A stretch of 64,000 nucleotides of DNA, from NCBI GenBank assembly GCA_964444795.1, contig CAYUIQ010000006.1, forward strand, positions 1-64,000, in the 5' to 3' direction. A model generated the notes under the pieces. It was not told where the DNA came from. It saw nothing but the letters and a program-made list of their open reading frames with translations, and did not search any database. The DNA is from JABMRP01 sp964444795 (GTDB lineage Bacteria; Planctomycetota; Planctomycetia; Pirellulales; Thermoguttaceae). Positions 29,307-39,005 of this stretch are shown here, piece after piece; the stretch's first letter is position 1, and every line of letters begins with the position of its first letter. The translations under genes were made by a program, and so were the position numbers.

Positions 29307-30551
29307 TTACGGCTGCTTTTCGATCCGGTAGAGGTGTGTTTCGGTGCGTAGAAAGAGCGCGTCTCCTGCCACGGCGGGGGAGGCCATTTGGTGGCCGGCC
29401 AGAGCGTTGGTCGACAACCGATCGAACGCGCGCCCCGGACGAATGACCGTGGTCGTGGCGTCTTCGTCGAAGAAATAGATGCGGCCGGCGGCATGGATGG
29501 GCGAGGCGGAGAAGTCGCCGCCGAGTCTCTCCTTCCAGACGAGCTGCCCGGTCTTGGCTTCCAGGCACGAGGCGACGCCGTTGTCGTCGACCATATAGAG
29601 CAGGTCGTCGATCAGCAAGAGCGAGGGCGTGGAGGGCACGCCCGACCGATGCCGCCAAGCCACGTGGCTGTCGGTCACGTCGCCCTGCCCGCCGGGACGC
29701 AGCGCCCACAGCTCGGGGTGATCGTAATCGACAACCGCAAACATCAGGCCGTGGCCGGACACGGGGCGCGGTACCATCGACCAACCGTAATGGTTTATTT
29801 TCCAGAGTTCCCGCCCGGTACTCGGATCGTAGGCGAAGACGGCCTTCGAACAGGGGCTGATCAGCTCGATGCGCTCGCCGGCTTGAATCACCGTCGGGGT
29901 GCAAAACCCCTTACGGCAGAAGCGGTGGACGGCGGTGTAGTCGATCGAACGATCGGTTTTCCAGACGGTGCGGCCCGTCTTCTTGTCCAGGGCGATGATG
30001 TATTGCACGTCGGTGGCGTCGACGTGGAAGATCAGTAGATTGCCCAAGAGCACCGGCGACGAGCCGGGCCCCATGTGGTGGTCGCAGTTCAGGTCGCGTC
30101 GAGCCCAAAGGGTCTTGCCCGTGGCCGTGTCGAGGCACGCCGTGCCGTAGGTTCCGTAGTGAAGATACACGCGACCGGCTTCGATCGCCGGCGTGGGTGA
30201 GGCGTAGCTGTTGACCGGCGCGATTCGCTCGGGTTCGGCCACGTCGAATACCTTGACGTCGCGCAGGATCTTTCCGCCGGCGCGGTCGACGCAAACGGCG
30301 AACAACTCCTTGCCGTCGGCGGTGGCCGTGGTCATCCAGATCTGGTCTTCCCAAACGACCGGCGACGACCAGCCGCGGTCGTGGATCGGCGTTTTCCAGG
30401 CAACGTTTTCCGTTTCACTCCAGGAGAGCGGGAGGTTGGCTTCTTCGGCGTGACCGTTGCCAGCCGGACCACGCAACATGGGCCAAACGTCGGCCGCTGA
30501 TGCCAGCCCGGGCGGCAAGACGAGGGCAATCGCCAAAATCGTCGTTCGCAT
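29307..30551 (-). CDS. Secreted PQQ-like beta-propeller protein
   Basis: The 414-aa product has a signal peptide (TILAIALVLPPGLASA) and the family opening DVWPMLRGPAGNGHAEEANL. Repeats include GRVYLHYGTYGTACLDTATG, DKKTGRTVWKTDRS and AKTGQLVWKERLGG. It is the third such protein in 8 kb and the first gene of the - strand operon with Dabb and the glycosidase, which suggests a role in surface binding or assembly for carbohydrate degradation (inference). No PQQ ligand residues can be assigned. Confidence 0.87.
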   Translation of the reverse strand: MRTTILAIALVLPPGLASAADVWPMLRGPAGNGHAEEANLPLSWSETENVAWKTPIHDRGWSSPVVWEDQIWMTTATADGKELFAVCVDRAGGKILRDVKVFDVAEPERIAPVNSYASPTPAIEAGRVYLHYGTYGTACLDTATGKTLWARRDLNCDHHMGPGSSPVLLGNLLIFHVDATDVQYIIALDKKTGRTVWKTDRSIDYTAVHRFCRKGFCTPTVIQAGERIELISPCSKAVFAYDPSTGRELWKINHYGWSMVPRPVSGHGLMFAVVDYDHPELWALRPGGQGDVTDSHVAWRHRSGVPSTPSLLLIDDLLYMVDDNGVASCLEAKTGQLVWKERLGGDFSASPIHAAGRIYFFDEDATTTVIRPGRAFDRLSTNALAGHQMASPAVAGDALFLRTETHLYRIEKQP

Positions 30552-30660
30552 GAGTCGTTCCTTTCATCCACGCCGATGGCACACGGCTTTCACATCGACC
30601 CCTTTATATCGACCATTGTGGACGAGACGACTGTCCCGTGCAAATCCGGGGAGGCTGTTG

Positions 30661-30750
30661 GTTTAGTAACTCGAAGTGTCAGCGAGGACGGAGAAGACGG
30701 CCTCACTGACGCTTCGGGGTGCTAAACGGCGGCCCACCCGTGCGGGTGGG
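30661..30750. repeat. Palindromic intergenic element and GC hairpin
   Basis: An imperfect 27-bp inverted repeat at 30661-30687 and 30701-30727 (GAAGTGTCAGCGAGG facing CCTCACTGACGCTTC) forms a long hairpin with a 13-nt loop. Six bases later a perfect 8-bp hairpin CCCACCCG-TG-CGGGTGGG stands at 30733-30750. Neither is followed by a T run on either strand. Such elements are typical REP or MITE-like sequences. They fill the gap between the histidine kinase and PQQ-like genes. Confidence 0.7.
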
Positions 30751-30784
30751 GGAAAAGTGAAAGTGGCGTTGTCGATCTAGCGGC

Positions 30785-32833
30785 TCACTGGTCGGCGGCG
30801 TGCCGCAAGAGCAGCGGCAGCTCGACGATGATCCGGGTGCCTCGGCCGGGGGTCGAGCCGATCGTGGCGCGCCCGCCGAGCAAGCGTGCCCGTTCGCGGA
30901 TGCCGTTGAGCCCGTAATGACGTTTTCCGACCCGGTCCGGCTCGAACCCGATCCCCCAATCGCGCACTTCCAGGCGAACGTGGGTTGCGTCTTGAGTGAG
31001 TTCAATCCGTATGTTCTCGCTCTGACTGTAGCGACAGGCGTTGGTCAGACTTTCCTGGACGACGCGAAAAACAGTACTCTCCAACGGCCCCGCGAGCCGG
31101 TCGAAGGTGATATCCCGAACGAATTCGATGTTCGGGCCGCCGCGCTGCTGGTGTTCGCAAATGAGATACTCGATGGCGGCGACGATTCCCGATTCGTCGA
31201 GGATCGGGGGTCGCAATCCGCTAATCAAGCGGCGTGCTTCGCCGATGGCCTCGTTGAGCAAGTCGACGGCGCCGGTGTACATCTCTCGGTTCTCACCCAG
31301 ATTATTCGCGTGAGTTTGCTCGAATCCCTGAAATCGGAGCATGGCACCGGCGAGTTGCTGCGCCAGGCCATCGTGGATCTCGTAGGCGACCAGCTTGCGT
31401 TCCCTCTCTTGCAGGGAGAGCAGTTCGGTGAGCAGTCGCTGTTCCTTCTGCACGGCCTCTTCGGCCCTGATTCTCGCGATGGCGGTGCCGGTCTGGGCGG
31501 CGATTGCCTCCAGCGCGTCGCGGGAATGGACGGGCACCTCCTCGCGCCGAAAGGAGCCGACGTTGAGGCAGGCGACGACCTCGTCTTCGTGTACCACGGG
31601 CAATACGGCCAGCCCCTTCAGACCGGCCCTGGCCAGGGCGTCGCGAATCTCCGGCGGCAGTTTGTCCGCCTTTGAATAGAACGGCTCGCCGCGCCCGACG
31701 ACCGCCATTTGCGGGTCGTCCTTGTCGAAATGAGCTTCCCGACGGAGGAAAGTGGCCGACAAGCCGCGATGGGCCACCAGATCCACGCCTCCCTCGTCGT
31801 TGGCCAGGTAGATCCCACCGCAATCCATGCCGGAGGCGGCAATCGCGGCGTCCAGGCAAGCGTCCAGCGCTTCCTCCAAGCCGGTCGTCGTGCTCAGAGC
31901 GAGTCCCAGGTCGCGCTGCGCACGCATCAATTCCTGAGCCCGTTTGCGCTGCGTAATGTCGATGGCCACGCCCGCCACGGAGATCGGCCGCCGGGTCTCA
32001 TCGGCGATCGGAAACTGGATCGTCAGCCAATGGTGCGTGCCATCTTCCTGTGACATGTCTTCAATCGTCTCGATCGCTTCGTTTCGGGAGATCACCTCGC
32101 GGTCGACGGCTCGCATCCGCTCGGCCGTTTCCGGAGGCCACAGTTCCAGGTCAAGCTTGCCCTGCCACTGGCTGAGTTGGACGCCCACGACGCGCTCGAA
32201 GCCCGGGTTGAAGTAGAGATAACGGCCCTCGGTGTCTTTCATGTAGGCGACGCCGGGCAGGTGGTTCATAAACGCCACGAATCTCGCTTCGCTCTGGCGA
32301 AGCTGTTGCTCCACCTGCTGGCGCTTGGCGATGTCGTCCTTCATCGCGGCGTTTGTGGCAGCCAGTTGGGCCGTGCGCTGCGCGACGCGCTCTTCCAACT
32401 CATCGTGTGCCTCACGCAGTGCCTCTTCCGCCTTGCGGCGATCGAGGATATCCTGCCACTGGCGAAGCGCCCGCCGCACGATGCGCGGCAGATCGGATAG
32501 CGTGGCGGCCGACTTGACCACGTACTCGATCGCCCCACTCTTAATCGCCTCCACTGCCGCTTCTTCGTTCCCCTGGCTGGTCATCAGCACCACGGGGTAC
32601 GCTCGTTGCCGTGGATCGTCGGAAAGAAAGGCCGTTCCGCGGCCGTCGGGCAACATCAAGTCGGCAAGGAGCAGGTCGGGGGGGGCCTCGGCAACCATCG
32701 CCTTGCCCTGGCGAACCGTTTCCGCCACTGACAGCTCGACGCCTCCGTGGTTGGTCTCCAACTCGCGGCGGACCAAGAGCGTGTGGTCGGGATCATCCTC
32801 GACCAGGAGAATCTTCAAGGGCCTCGTGGGCAT
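30785..32833 (-). CDS. Receiver-PAS-GAF sensor histidine kinase (NarL-type)
   Basis: The 682-aa product is cytoplasmic. A receiver domain occupies 1-125 (Asp58 in LLADLMLPDG, acidic VEDD pair at 11-14). A coiled coil (about 130-180, DELEERVAQRTAQL) leads to a PAS domain (NHLPGVAYMKDTEGRYL), a GAF domain (about 320-460), then a HisKA_3 dimerisation domain with His487 in YEIHDGLAQQLAG. The HATPase has NACRYSQ, DWGIGF and GLNGIRERA. GGGGAGA precedes the ATG at 32833. The receiver at the N-terminus, before the sensor domains, is unusual: it suggests the kinase is itself phosphorylated by another kinase. No DNA-binding partner gene is adjacent. Confidence 0.9.
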   Translation of the reverse strand: MPTRPLKILLVEDDPDHTLLVRRELETNHGGVELSVAETVRQGKAMVAEAPPDLLLADLMLPDGRGTAFLSDDPRQRAYPVVLMTSQGNEEAAVEAIKSGAIEYVVKSAATLSDLPRIVRRALRQWQDILDRRKAEEALREAHDELEERVAQRTAQLAATNAAMKDDIAKRQQVEQQLRQSEARFVAFMNHLPGVAYMKDTEGRYLYFNPGFERVVGVQLSQWQGKLDLELWPPETAERMRAVDREVISRNEAIETIEDMSQEDGTHHWLTIQFPIADETRRPISVAGVAIDITQRKRAQELMRAQRDLGLALSTTTGLEEALDACLDAAIAASGMDCGGIYLANDEGGVDLVAHRGLSATFLRREAHFDKDDPQMAVVGRGEPFYSKADKLPPEIRDALARAGLKGLAVLPVVHEDEVVACLNVGSFRREEVPVHSRDALEAIAAQTGTAIARIRAEEAVQKEQRLLTELLSLQERERKLVAYEIHDGLAQQLAGAMLRFQGFEQTHANNLGENREMYTGAVDLLNEAIGEARRLISGLRPPILDESGIVAAIEYLICEHQQRGGPNIEFVRDITFDRLAGPLESTVFRVVQESLTNACRYSQSENIRIELTQDATHVRLEVRDWGIGFEPDRVGKRHYGLNGIRERARLLGGRATIGSTPGRGTRIIVELPLLLRHAADQ

Positions 32834-32961
32834 CGTCGACAGTCTCCCCGTACGGCTATCCCTTTTCCCGAATGAACGGCACACTGGCAAGTGTAACGCG
32901 CCGGGCCCTTGGCGCAAACCACATACCCCTGCCCTTCGTCCGGGGGAGATCGCCGGTGCTC

Positions 32962-33825
32962 CTACTTCTCCAGGAGCGTTTCCAGCCCCTGAAGGTTCTG
33001 CTTGAGACTCTCTTCGGCGTCGAGTTCGCTGCGGTGGTCGAGGATGCCGACGGGACCGTCGTAACCGCTTTGGCGCACGATCCGCAGCATCGCCCGGTCG
33101 TGCTGACCCTGGCCGACGGGAAGAATCTTCGGCCGCGCGCCGTCGTTCATGCCGTTGAGATTCAGGCAGAGCAGGTAGGGTTTCATCCGGGCGAACACTT
33201 CGGCGAAATCGCCGATGTGGCCATGTCCATGGTGGAAATTGTAGACGATCCCCACGTGCCGGGCATCGGCGTTGGCTCGCAGCCAGCGGACCACCGCCAC
33301 GAGGTTCTCCGGTTCGCCCCCCCATCCGCCATGGTTGTAGATTCCGAACTTGCAGTCCAGTTCATCGGCTTGCTTGACCAGCGGCAGGAGTTGTCTGGCG
33401 GCGGATTCCACTTTCTCTTGTTGGGTTCCACTGCTTGGGCTGGGCGCGGTCCGCCAAATCTGCGGGTGAATGCCGTGTTTCCGAATCAGCGGCGCGATTT
33501 CCGGATGGAAGCTCCAAAAGGCGAAAAACTCGATGTCCCGCCGCTTCATCTCAAGGATTTCCTCCTCGAAGGTTGGCACATGCTGCCCACGCCAGTCGTA
33601 AGCCAGGCGGCCAATCCCCAACCGCGAGAGCATCTCGGCCCGCTCTCGGGGGCCACGCTCCTTAGCATCGAACGGCACGATGCACCAGGCAACCAGATTC
33701 TCCTTGGAAAAATTGTCGGCACCGGGGTTGGTGTCGACGGCGACTGCGGGGATGGCGGAGAAGGTGAAGGCCGCGATGAATAGTGCGGCCAAGGTGGCTG
33801 CCCGAGTGTGTGCGTTTCCGTGCAT
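32962..33825 (-). CDS. Secreted sugar phosphate isomerase/epimerase-like TIM barrel
   Basis: The 287-aa product has a signal peptide (LAALFIAAFTFSAIPAVA) and a xylose isomerase-like TIM barrel: LSRLGIGRLAYDWRGQHVPT, DIEFFAFW, CKFGIYNHGGWGGE, VGIVYNFHHGHGH and GYDGPVGILDHR. The His/Glu metal ligands appear as HGGWGGE and FHHGHGH. Planctomycetota carry many exported members whose substrates are not known. It precedes the kinase gene on the same strand, 128 nt upstream, with no clear functional link. Confidence 0.85.
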   Translation of the reverse strand: MHGNAHTRAATLAALFIAAFTFSAIPAVAVDTNPGADNFSKENLVAWCIVPFDAKERGPRERAEMLSRLGIGRLAYDWRGQHVPTFEEEILEMKRRDIEFFAFWSFHPEIAPLIRKHGIHPQIWRTAPSPSSGTQQEKVESAARQLLPLVKQADELDCKFGIYNHGGWGGEPENLVAVVRWLRANADARHVGIVYNFHHGHGHIGDFAEVFARMKPYLLCLNLNGMNDGARPKILPVGQGQHDRAMLRIVRQSGYDGPVGILDHRSELDAEESLKQNLQGLETLLEK

Positions 33826-33909
33826 GGGTGGGGCCTCCGGTTGGATGCTCTGTGGCTACATCTCGGCGGAGCGGGATGGCTACCATACGAGGCTACTGTA
33901 CGGGGCTGC

Positions 33910-36900
33910 TCACGGCAGCGACACTCTTAGGGTAACAATCCCCCGGGGCGGCAACTCGATCGCGCCGGGTAGCTCGTTACCCTGTTCCTCGAACGGACTG
34001 CTGTTGAAAACACCCCGCGGGGCCGGATCGCCCCAGGTCAGCGTCGCGCGGATCGGTCGATTCGCCGCGTTGAACAGACGCACCATCAGCGCCTTGCCGT
34101 CGCGGCTGGGTTTGATCGAACTGACGATGACGTCGATCGGATCGATTCGCAAGAGGGATTCCCGCCGCGAAGTTTTCCGGTCGGCGGGCACGACAAGCAG
34201 CGGCTGGCTTTGCTCGATGCCGAACCGCGTCGTGGCGGCCGAATCGAAACGCCCGTGCGGCCGAAGGCAGTAGTCAAACCGAACCGTGCCTTCTTGCGAG
34301 GCCTTGTAGTTGGTCTCCCAATAGTTGTTCATCACGTAGGAGTAGAACGTGGTCGACGGTTCGACGTGCTCGATCCACCCTCCGCCGCCGACGGGATGAT
34401 GAGGTACGTCGACGGTGATCGCGCCCACCTCGATCAGTGGGGCATCGCGGGTCGTCCAGGTGACGCCGAAATCGTCGTTGGATACGTCGACCCAACGTCC
34501 CACGGTGAAGTAGTTTTTACAGGCGCCGGGCAACTGATCGATCTCGGGCCGAACGACCGCCCAGGGCGTGTCCATCCGCATCACCCCCTCGGGTACGTTG
34601 AAGGGGAAGCCGAAGTGGACCGATTCCTTGGCCCGTACCGGTTCCTTGTCCAGCGTGTCTTGGAGGTCGACACGATCGATCCCGTCGACGAGCCGCACCA
34701 TCCGCCGGAGCTTGCGGCAGCCCGGGGCGTCGGAAACGATCATCAGCGAGGCGACGACCGGACCGGTTTCTTGGACCGTGATCGTCACCGGCGCGTTACT
34801 TTGCGGTTGCGACGGATCGCGGCCGGCGACGTAGCGGTAGTCGTTGAGGCCCATGCCCGACGCGCCGTCGACCAGATCGACCGGCACACCGCGCACGGTC
34901 AGACTGTCGATCGCGCCGGTCTTCTCGTTGACCGTCAGGCGGATGTTCCCATTGGTCAACACGTTCCCTTCGGCCCGGGCGCTGCCCTTGGAGGTCGGGT
35001 TGCCCTCCTCGATAAGAAAACGCTTCGCGCCCAGCGGCGGGACGTCCCGGGCCACCAGTAACAGTTGGCCCAACGCGCTGCGTTGCGACGGTATCTCCCG
35101 ACCTTCGACGTCACGGACCACGCTGCCCGCCCTAAACTGGTTAGCGGTCAACGCGATCAGATCGGTGCGGAGCCATGACGTTGTGTTATAAACATCGACG
35201 GCCGTGACCTTCTCGGCCGAGATCTTGCGTCCTTCCATCGCCTCCGTGGTCAACGCCGTCGCCTCCGCCGCGGCGTGGGTCGCAAACGCCTGCTTGATCT
35301 TCCACTGGTCCTGGGTAAACGGAGCGTCGGGCTGGCTAATGCTGCAATGGGCGCCCCAGGTGTGCTCGTTGTAGAGAATGACGTTGCGCCACGCCGAGTA
35401 GAACGCTCCCTGGGGATAGTTTCCCGGGCTGATCATGGCAAACAGCGCCTCGGCCCGCACCAACTGCTCGGAGGCCGTTCGCGTCATGGCCGTCTCGGCG
35501 GCCGACGAACCGGCGCCGTCTTCCCAGTAGGGCGTGAAATCGCCGCGCACCTCGGGCACGCTCTCGCCGTAGCGCCGCTCGAATTCGTGGAACATCTCGG
35601 CGGTGGTGGCGATGACCATCCGGGGCGCGGCGTATTTGGCGTTCCACTTCTTCACGAACTCCGGTAGATTCGGGTCGGGGGGGCCGTTGTCGCCTTGGAT
35701 GCTGTAGCGGAGTTGCACCATGTCGTAGGGATAGTCGTTGGCGGCCAACTCGTCGAGATAATCGAAAAATACACCCGGTTCGACGTCGCCGATCAACCCC
35801 AGCCGGCCGCCGTGAAACCAGGAGTAGGCCTTGCCGGCCATCCAGCAGAGGACCTTCCGGCGGCCGCACGGCGAAACCCAGTAAAACGCCCGATCTCCCC
35901 ACTGCTGGAGCGTATAGCCGATGCGATGGCAGTGGTTGGGGCCGATCGAAAGATACTTGACGCGGCTGTCGGCCAGCGCGGGCACGATCCCCCAGGTGTA
36001 GCCCGGCACGTCGCTGATCATCGCCGCCTCGACGGGTACGTCGAGTTCCGTCGATAGCCGCCGGGCATAGCCGAGCAGCCGGTACAGTTCTTCGGGCCGG
36101 CACAACGCGGTCAACTCGTTGCCGTAGAGGCCGTCCAAGCCGATCCATCCCTTCTTCACCGCCGAGGCGAACTCCTTGCGTTGTTCGGGCGTTGCCCGTT
36201 TCAAATAGCCGTCGACCGCCCAAAGCACTTCGCTGTTCCACTTGAACCGCGCGCCGGGCGGGTTGTCGGCGGTCGCACGCGCCAACGCGATGGCCTGCTC
36301 GAAGTATTTACCCTGCATCTGCTCGACCTCGGTCTGCACGTGCGTGTAGCCGATGTCGACGTGCGAGTGGGGCAAGATGTAGAACGTCCAAGGCCGGACC
36401 GGTTTACGCGTCAGATCGCTTGTGAGGACGACGTGCCCGTTAGTCTTGATCGCCACGCGCATCGTCTGCTCGGTTTGGGCCGCCGGAAGCTGGGCGTCGA
36501 TCGTGTGCGTGCCGAATCGCAAGGCCAGCGGCGCCGGCTCACAACCGGCAATCTCCAGCAACGCCTCACACGGTTCGAGGTACGGATAATCGACGACGAT
36601 GCGAGCCGGTTGCAGCGGCTTGCCGTCGCTCTTCAGTAGCGCCTGACCGTTGGTCGCCTCGACCGTGATTCTTGCTGGCGTCGTCTCCACTGGGCCGGCC
36701 GCGTAAAACTCGATCTCCGCGCCACCGACGGTCGCGTGGATCCCGCCGAGGCCCGTGACCTTCCAACGCACATACCGTGCGGTCACGGGCGGAAACGCGG
36801 TGCAAGTCACGCCGGCGCGAACGTTGGCGTGCTTCAGCTTGACGGTAGCTAGTATGTTCTGGAAATCGGGTGCATCGCTGAATGTCAACACGGCCGTGCC

Positions 36901-37227
36901 GACGGTGGCCGGGTCGTGACGGTCGACGTGGCGAAACGCGGCGATCGGCGTGGGTTGGCCGAAATCGAAGTCGAGAAACGTCTCGGTCCCGATGCCGGCG
37001 CTGGCGTATTCGCTCTGAAAGCTTCCGTCGGCGATCCCGTCAAGGATATTGTCGGCGTTGTAGCCTCCGCCCGGATAGGCCTCGGCGGCGGCAAGGAGCT
37101 TCGGGTTCGATAGCTTTGCCAGCGGGGTGAAGCTCGCCGTGGCCGGCTCGGCTCCCAAGGCGGGCAACGACGTTGCGAGGACCGCAAGAAAAAGCATCAG
37201 AGGCGGAGGGGTCGAGAAACGTTTCAT
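33910..37227 (-). CDS. Secreted GH38-like alpha-mannosidase with discoidin-like domain
   Basis: The 1105-aa product has a signal peptide (PPPLMLFLAVLATSLPALGA). Residues about 30-200 form an F5/8 (discoidin)-type domain (LDFDFGQPTPIAAFRHVDRH). The catalytic part starts with the metal site LPHSHVDIGYTH near 290, the usual HxHxD of GH38, followed by FKWNSEVLWAVDGYLK and ISDVPGYTWGIVPALA, where the nucleophile Asp is expected. The C-terminal half is beta-sandwich. GH38 enzymes cleave alpha-mannosides in the periplasm or outside the cell. The ATG at 37227 lies 8 nt after the TPR gene stop, so it is cotranscribed; longer frames upstream have no support. Confidence 0.88.
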   Translation of the reverse strand: MKRFSTPPPLMLFLAVLATSLPALGAEPATASFTPLAKLSNPKLLAAAEAYPGGGYNADNILDGIADGSFQSEYASAGIGTETFLDFDFGQPTPIAAFRHVDRHDPATVGTAVLTFSDAPDFQNILATVKLKHANVRAGVTCTAFPPVTARYVRWKVTGLGGIHATVGGAEIEFYAAGPVETTPARITVEATNGQALLKSDGKPLQPARIVVDYPYLEPCEALLEIAGCEPAPLALRFGTHTIDAQLPAAQTEQTMRVAIKTNGHVVLTSDLTRKPVRPWTFYILPHSHVDIGYTHVQTEVEQMQGKYFEQAIALARATADNPPGARFKWNSEVLWAVDGYLKRATPEQRKEFASAVKKGWIGLDGLYGNELTALCRPEELYRLLGYARRLSTELDVPVEAAMISDVPGYTWGIVPALADSRVKYLSIGPNHCHRIGYTLQQWGDRAFYWVSPCGRRKVLCWMAGKAYSWFHGGRLGLIGDVEPGVFFDYLDELAANDYPYDMVQLRYSIQGDNGPPDPNLPEFVKKWNAKYAAPRMVIATTAEMFHEFERRYGESVPEVRGDFTPYWEDGAGSSAAETAMTRTASEQLVRAEALFAMISPGNYPQGAFYSAWRNVILYNEHTWGAHCSISQPDAPFTQDQWKIKQAFATHAAAEATALTTEAMEGRKISAEKVTAVDVYNTTSWLRTDLIALTANQFRAGSVVRDVEGREIPSQRSALGQLLLVARDVPPLGAKRFLIEEGNPTSKGSARAEGNVLTNGNIRLTVNEKTGAIDSLTVRGVPVDLVDGASGMGLNDYRYVAGRDPSQPQSNAPVTITVQETGPVVASLMIVSDAPGCRKLRRMVRLVDGIDRVDLQDTLDKEPVRAKESVHFGFPFNVPEGVMRMDTPWAVVRPEIDQLPGACKNYFTVGRWVDVSNDDFGVTWTTRDAPLIEVGAITVDVPHHPVGGGGWIEHVEPSTTFYSYVMNNYWETNYKASQEGTVRFDYCLRPHGRFDSAATTRFGIEQSQPLLVVPADRKTSRRESLLRIDPIDVIVSSIKPSRDGKALMVRLFNAANRPIRATLTWGDPAPRGVFNSSPFEEQGNELPGAIELPPRGIVTLRVSLP

Positions 37228-37235
37228 TTGTGGCC

Positions 37236-38885
37236 TCACTCGTCCTTGGCACCGCCGAGGGTGATGGAAATGTTGTACTTCGACTGCAAGTGTACGTGGG
37301 CCTGACTGGCATGGGAGTCCTTGGGAAACCGCTTGCAGACCACCTGAAACGCTCTGATGGCCGCCTCTCTTTCGCCGGCTTCTTCCCGGGTATGCGCGAT
37401 TTGCAGCATGGCCCAGGGCGCCCTGTCCTGGCTGCCCCCGGCAATCTGCGCATACAGGGCCAGCGCCTCCCGAAACTGCTTCATGTGGCGATGACACGAA
37501 GCCATTTCCTCATAGTTGCGGGGGAAGTTCGTACACTGCCGGTACCAGCCGATCGCTTCCTTGTGGCGGCCGCCATGGTGGTAGGCCTGGGCAATGTTCC
37601 AGCGCCAACCCTCCGAATGCTCGGGGTCCAGTGTCATCAATTCCTTGTAGGCGGTGATCGCATCGTCGTACTTTCGAGCGTGGTAATAGACCGAGGCGAT
37701 GGCCGACGACCAGCGGATCTTGCCGTCGGGATCCTGGCCCATGAGTTCGCGGAAAGTCTTCACGGCCAGTTCGAGGTTGCCCTCGTCTCGGTAACTGCCC
37801 GCGACCCGGTTGAGTCCCTCGATCTTGTCGGCGAAGCGGCGATAGGTGCGGCGGGCTTCATCGTGGTTGCCTTGCGACTTCTGCCAGCCGGCCAGATGCC
37901 CGAGGATCTCGTCGTCGGTGCCCAGTGACTTCATCAACTGCTCGTAGGTCTCGTCGACCTTCTTCACCTGGCCCGCGGCGGCGTAAAGGGCGATGATGTG
38001 GAACCAATACGTCTTGGCCATGGCCTTTGGGCCGGGCTCCGAGGTGTCGGTGGGCATGTTCTTGCGAAGATAGGCCACGGCCGCCGAGAGCAGCTTTTCG
38101 CCCTTGGCGCGAGTTTCCGCCCCGGCGATGAGTTGCCCGATCGCCCCGCGGACCCGCCCGGCGACTTCCTCGGGAAGCTTCTTCTCGGAATACGTGGTAG
38201 TCAGGGCTTTCACGCCATCCGTGAAACCGCCCAACGCGAAATGGTGGGCGGCCAGTTGTCGCGAGGCTTCTTCGCACAGTTGCCTGCTCTGCGTTCGCGG
38301 GGCATCGAACGTGAGCTTCGTCCACAGTTCGATCTGCGTGTCGCGGTCTTTCTCGATGCCCGCGATCTCGACCAGATCGACCATGACGTGCACGGTTGCC
38401 GGATGTTTCGGATGGTCGGCCAACACGCTTCGATACGCTTCCTTGGCCTTGGCGATCTGGCCGATGTCCTTGTAGGTTTGGCCGATATAGTATGCGGCGG
38501 CCACCGCCTCGGGCGAGTCGGGCCAGTAGTCGATTACCGACTGAAAACCCTCCTTGATCGCCGTGTTGCCCTTGCGCAGCCGGAGCTGGCAAAGGCTCCA
38601 TTTCAACTGCGTATAGGAGCCCGCTTCGCTCCGTTCGTACAGTGCCAGGTACTTCTCGTACTCGGCCAGCGCCACCTTCCAGTTCTTCTCGCGGAAGTAC
38701 TTTTCGGCGATCTGCAACTGGTATCGTTCGACCTCGCGAAGTTTGGCCCATCGCTGGGTCGACATTTCATCGAGCCCGGCCGCGGTGGCCGTGGGAGTCG
38801 TTGCGGCGATGGCCACTGCCGCCAGGCAAAGTCGGCGCATCGTAATACCAAGATGATTCGCTGCTGTCATGGTTTTCATCGTCAT
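37236..38885 (-). CDS. Exported TPR-repeat protein
   Basis: The 549-aa product has an N-terminal signal (MRRLCLAAVAIAATTPTATAA). The rest is an array of TPR-type repeats with patterns such as NWKVALAEYEKYLALYE, AVAAAYYIGQTYKDIGQIAK and KYDDAITAYKELMTLDPE, then GRHKEAIGWYRQC. Such proteins are protein-protein scaffolds in the periplasm. It precedes the GH38 gene with only 8 nt between. The first ATG touches the end of a dispersed repeat, so the promoter must lie within or beyond that repeat; later in-frame ATGs (for example at MTAANHL) are possible starts. Confidence 0.85.
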   Translation of the reverse strand: MTMKTMTAANHLGITMRRLCLAAVAIAATTPTATAAGLDEMSTQRWAKLREVERYQLQIAEKYFREKNWKVALAEYEKYLALYERSEAGSYTQLKWSLCQLRLRKGNTAIKEGFQSVIDYWPDSPEAVAAAYYIGQTYKDIGQIAKAKEAYRSVLADHPKHPATVHVMVDLVEIAGIEKDRDTQIELWTKLTFDAPRTQSRQLCEEASRQLAAHHFALGGFTDGVKALTTTYSEKKLPEEVAGRVRGAIGQLIAGAETRAKGEKLLSAAVAYLRKNMPTDTSEPGPKAMAKTYWFHIIALYAAAGQVKKVDETYEQLMKSLGTDDEILGHLAGWQKSQGNHDEARRTYRRFADKIEGLNRVAGSYRDEGNLELAVKTFRELMGQDPDGKIRWSSAIASVYYHARKYDDAITAYKELMTLDPEHSEGWRWNIAQAYHHGGRHKEAIGWYRQCTNFPRNYEEMASCHRHMKQFREALALYAQIAGGSQDRAPWAMLQIAHTREEAGEREAAIRAFQVVCKRFPKDSHASQAHVHLQSKYNISITLGGAKDE

Positions 38886-38986
38886 TCACTGTTAGCCCGG
38901 TCGGCGAGCGACCGGATTGTGCGACGGAACTCCCCGTTTCCGGTCGCAGGCGACCGGGCCAACATCAATTGCCGCGCAAAATGAAC
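38886..38986 (+). repeat. 101-bp dispersed repeat, copy 1 (GTTAGCCCGG family)
   Basis: This copy and the one at 54751-54851 match over about 101 bp in the same orientation. Its ends are inverted: GTTAGCCCGG at the left faces CCGGGCCAAC at the right, and each half contains GGTCG/CGACC palindromes. It lies in the gap before the TPR gene. No coding content. It looks like a small non-autonomous element or REP-type palindrome. Confidence 0.85.
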
Positions 38987-39005
38987 CGTGCCGGGACGAA
39001 ACACT

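Noticed and set aside
28909..29904. Long - strand open frame upstream of the glycosidase start
   Set aside because: It overlaps the Dabb and PQQ-like genes, and the signal peptide and ribosome site fix the start at 28908.
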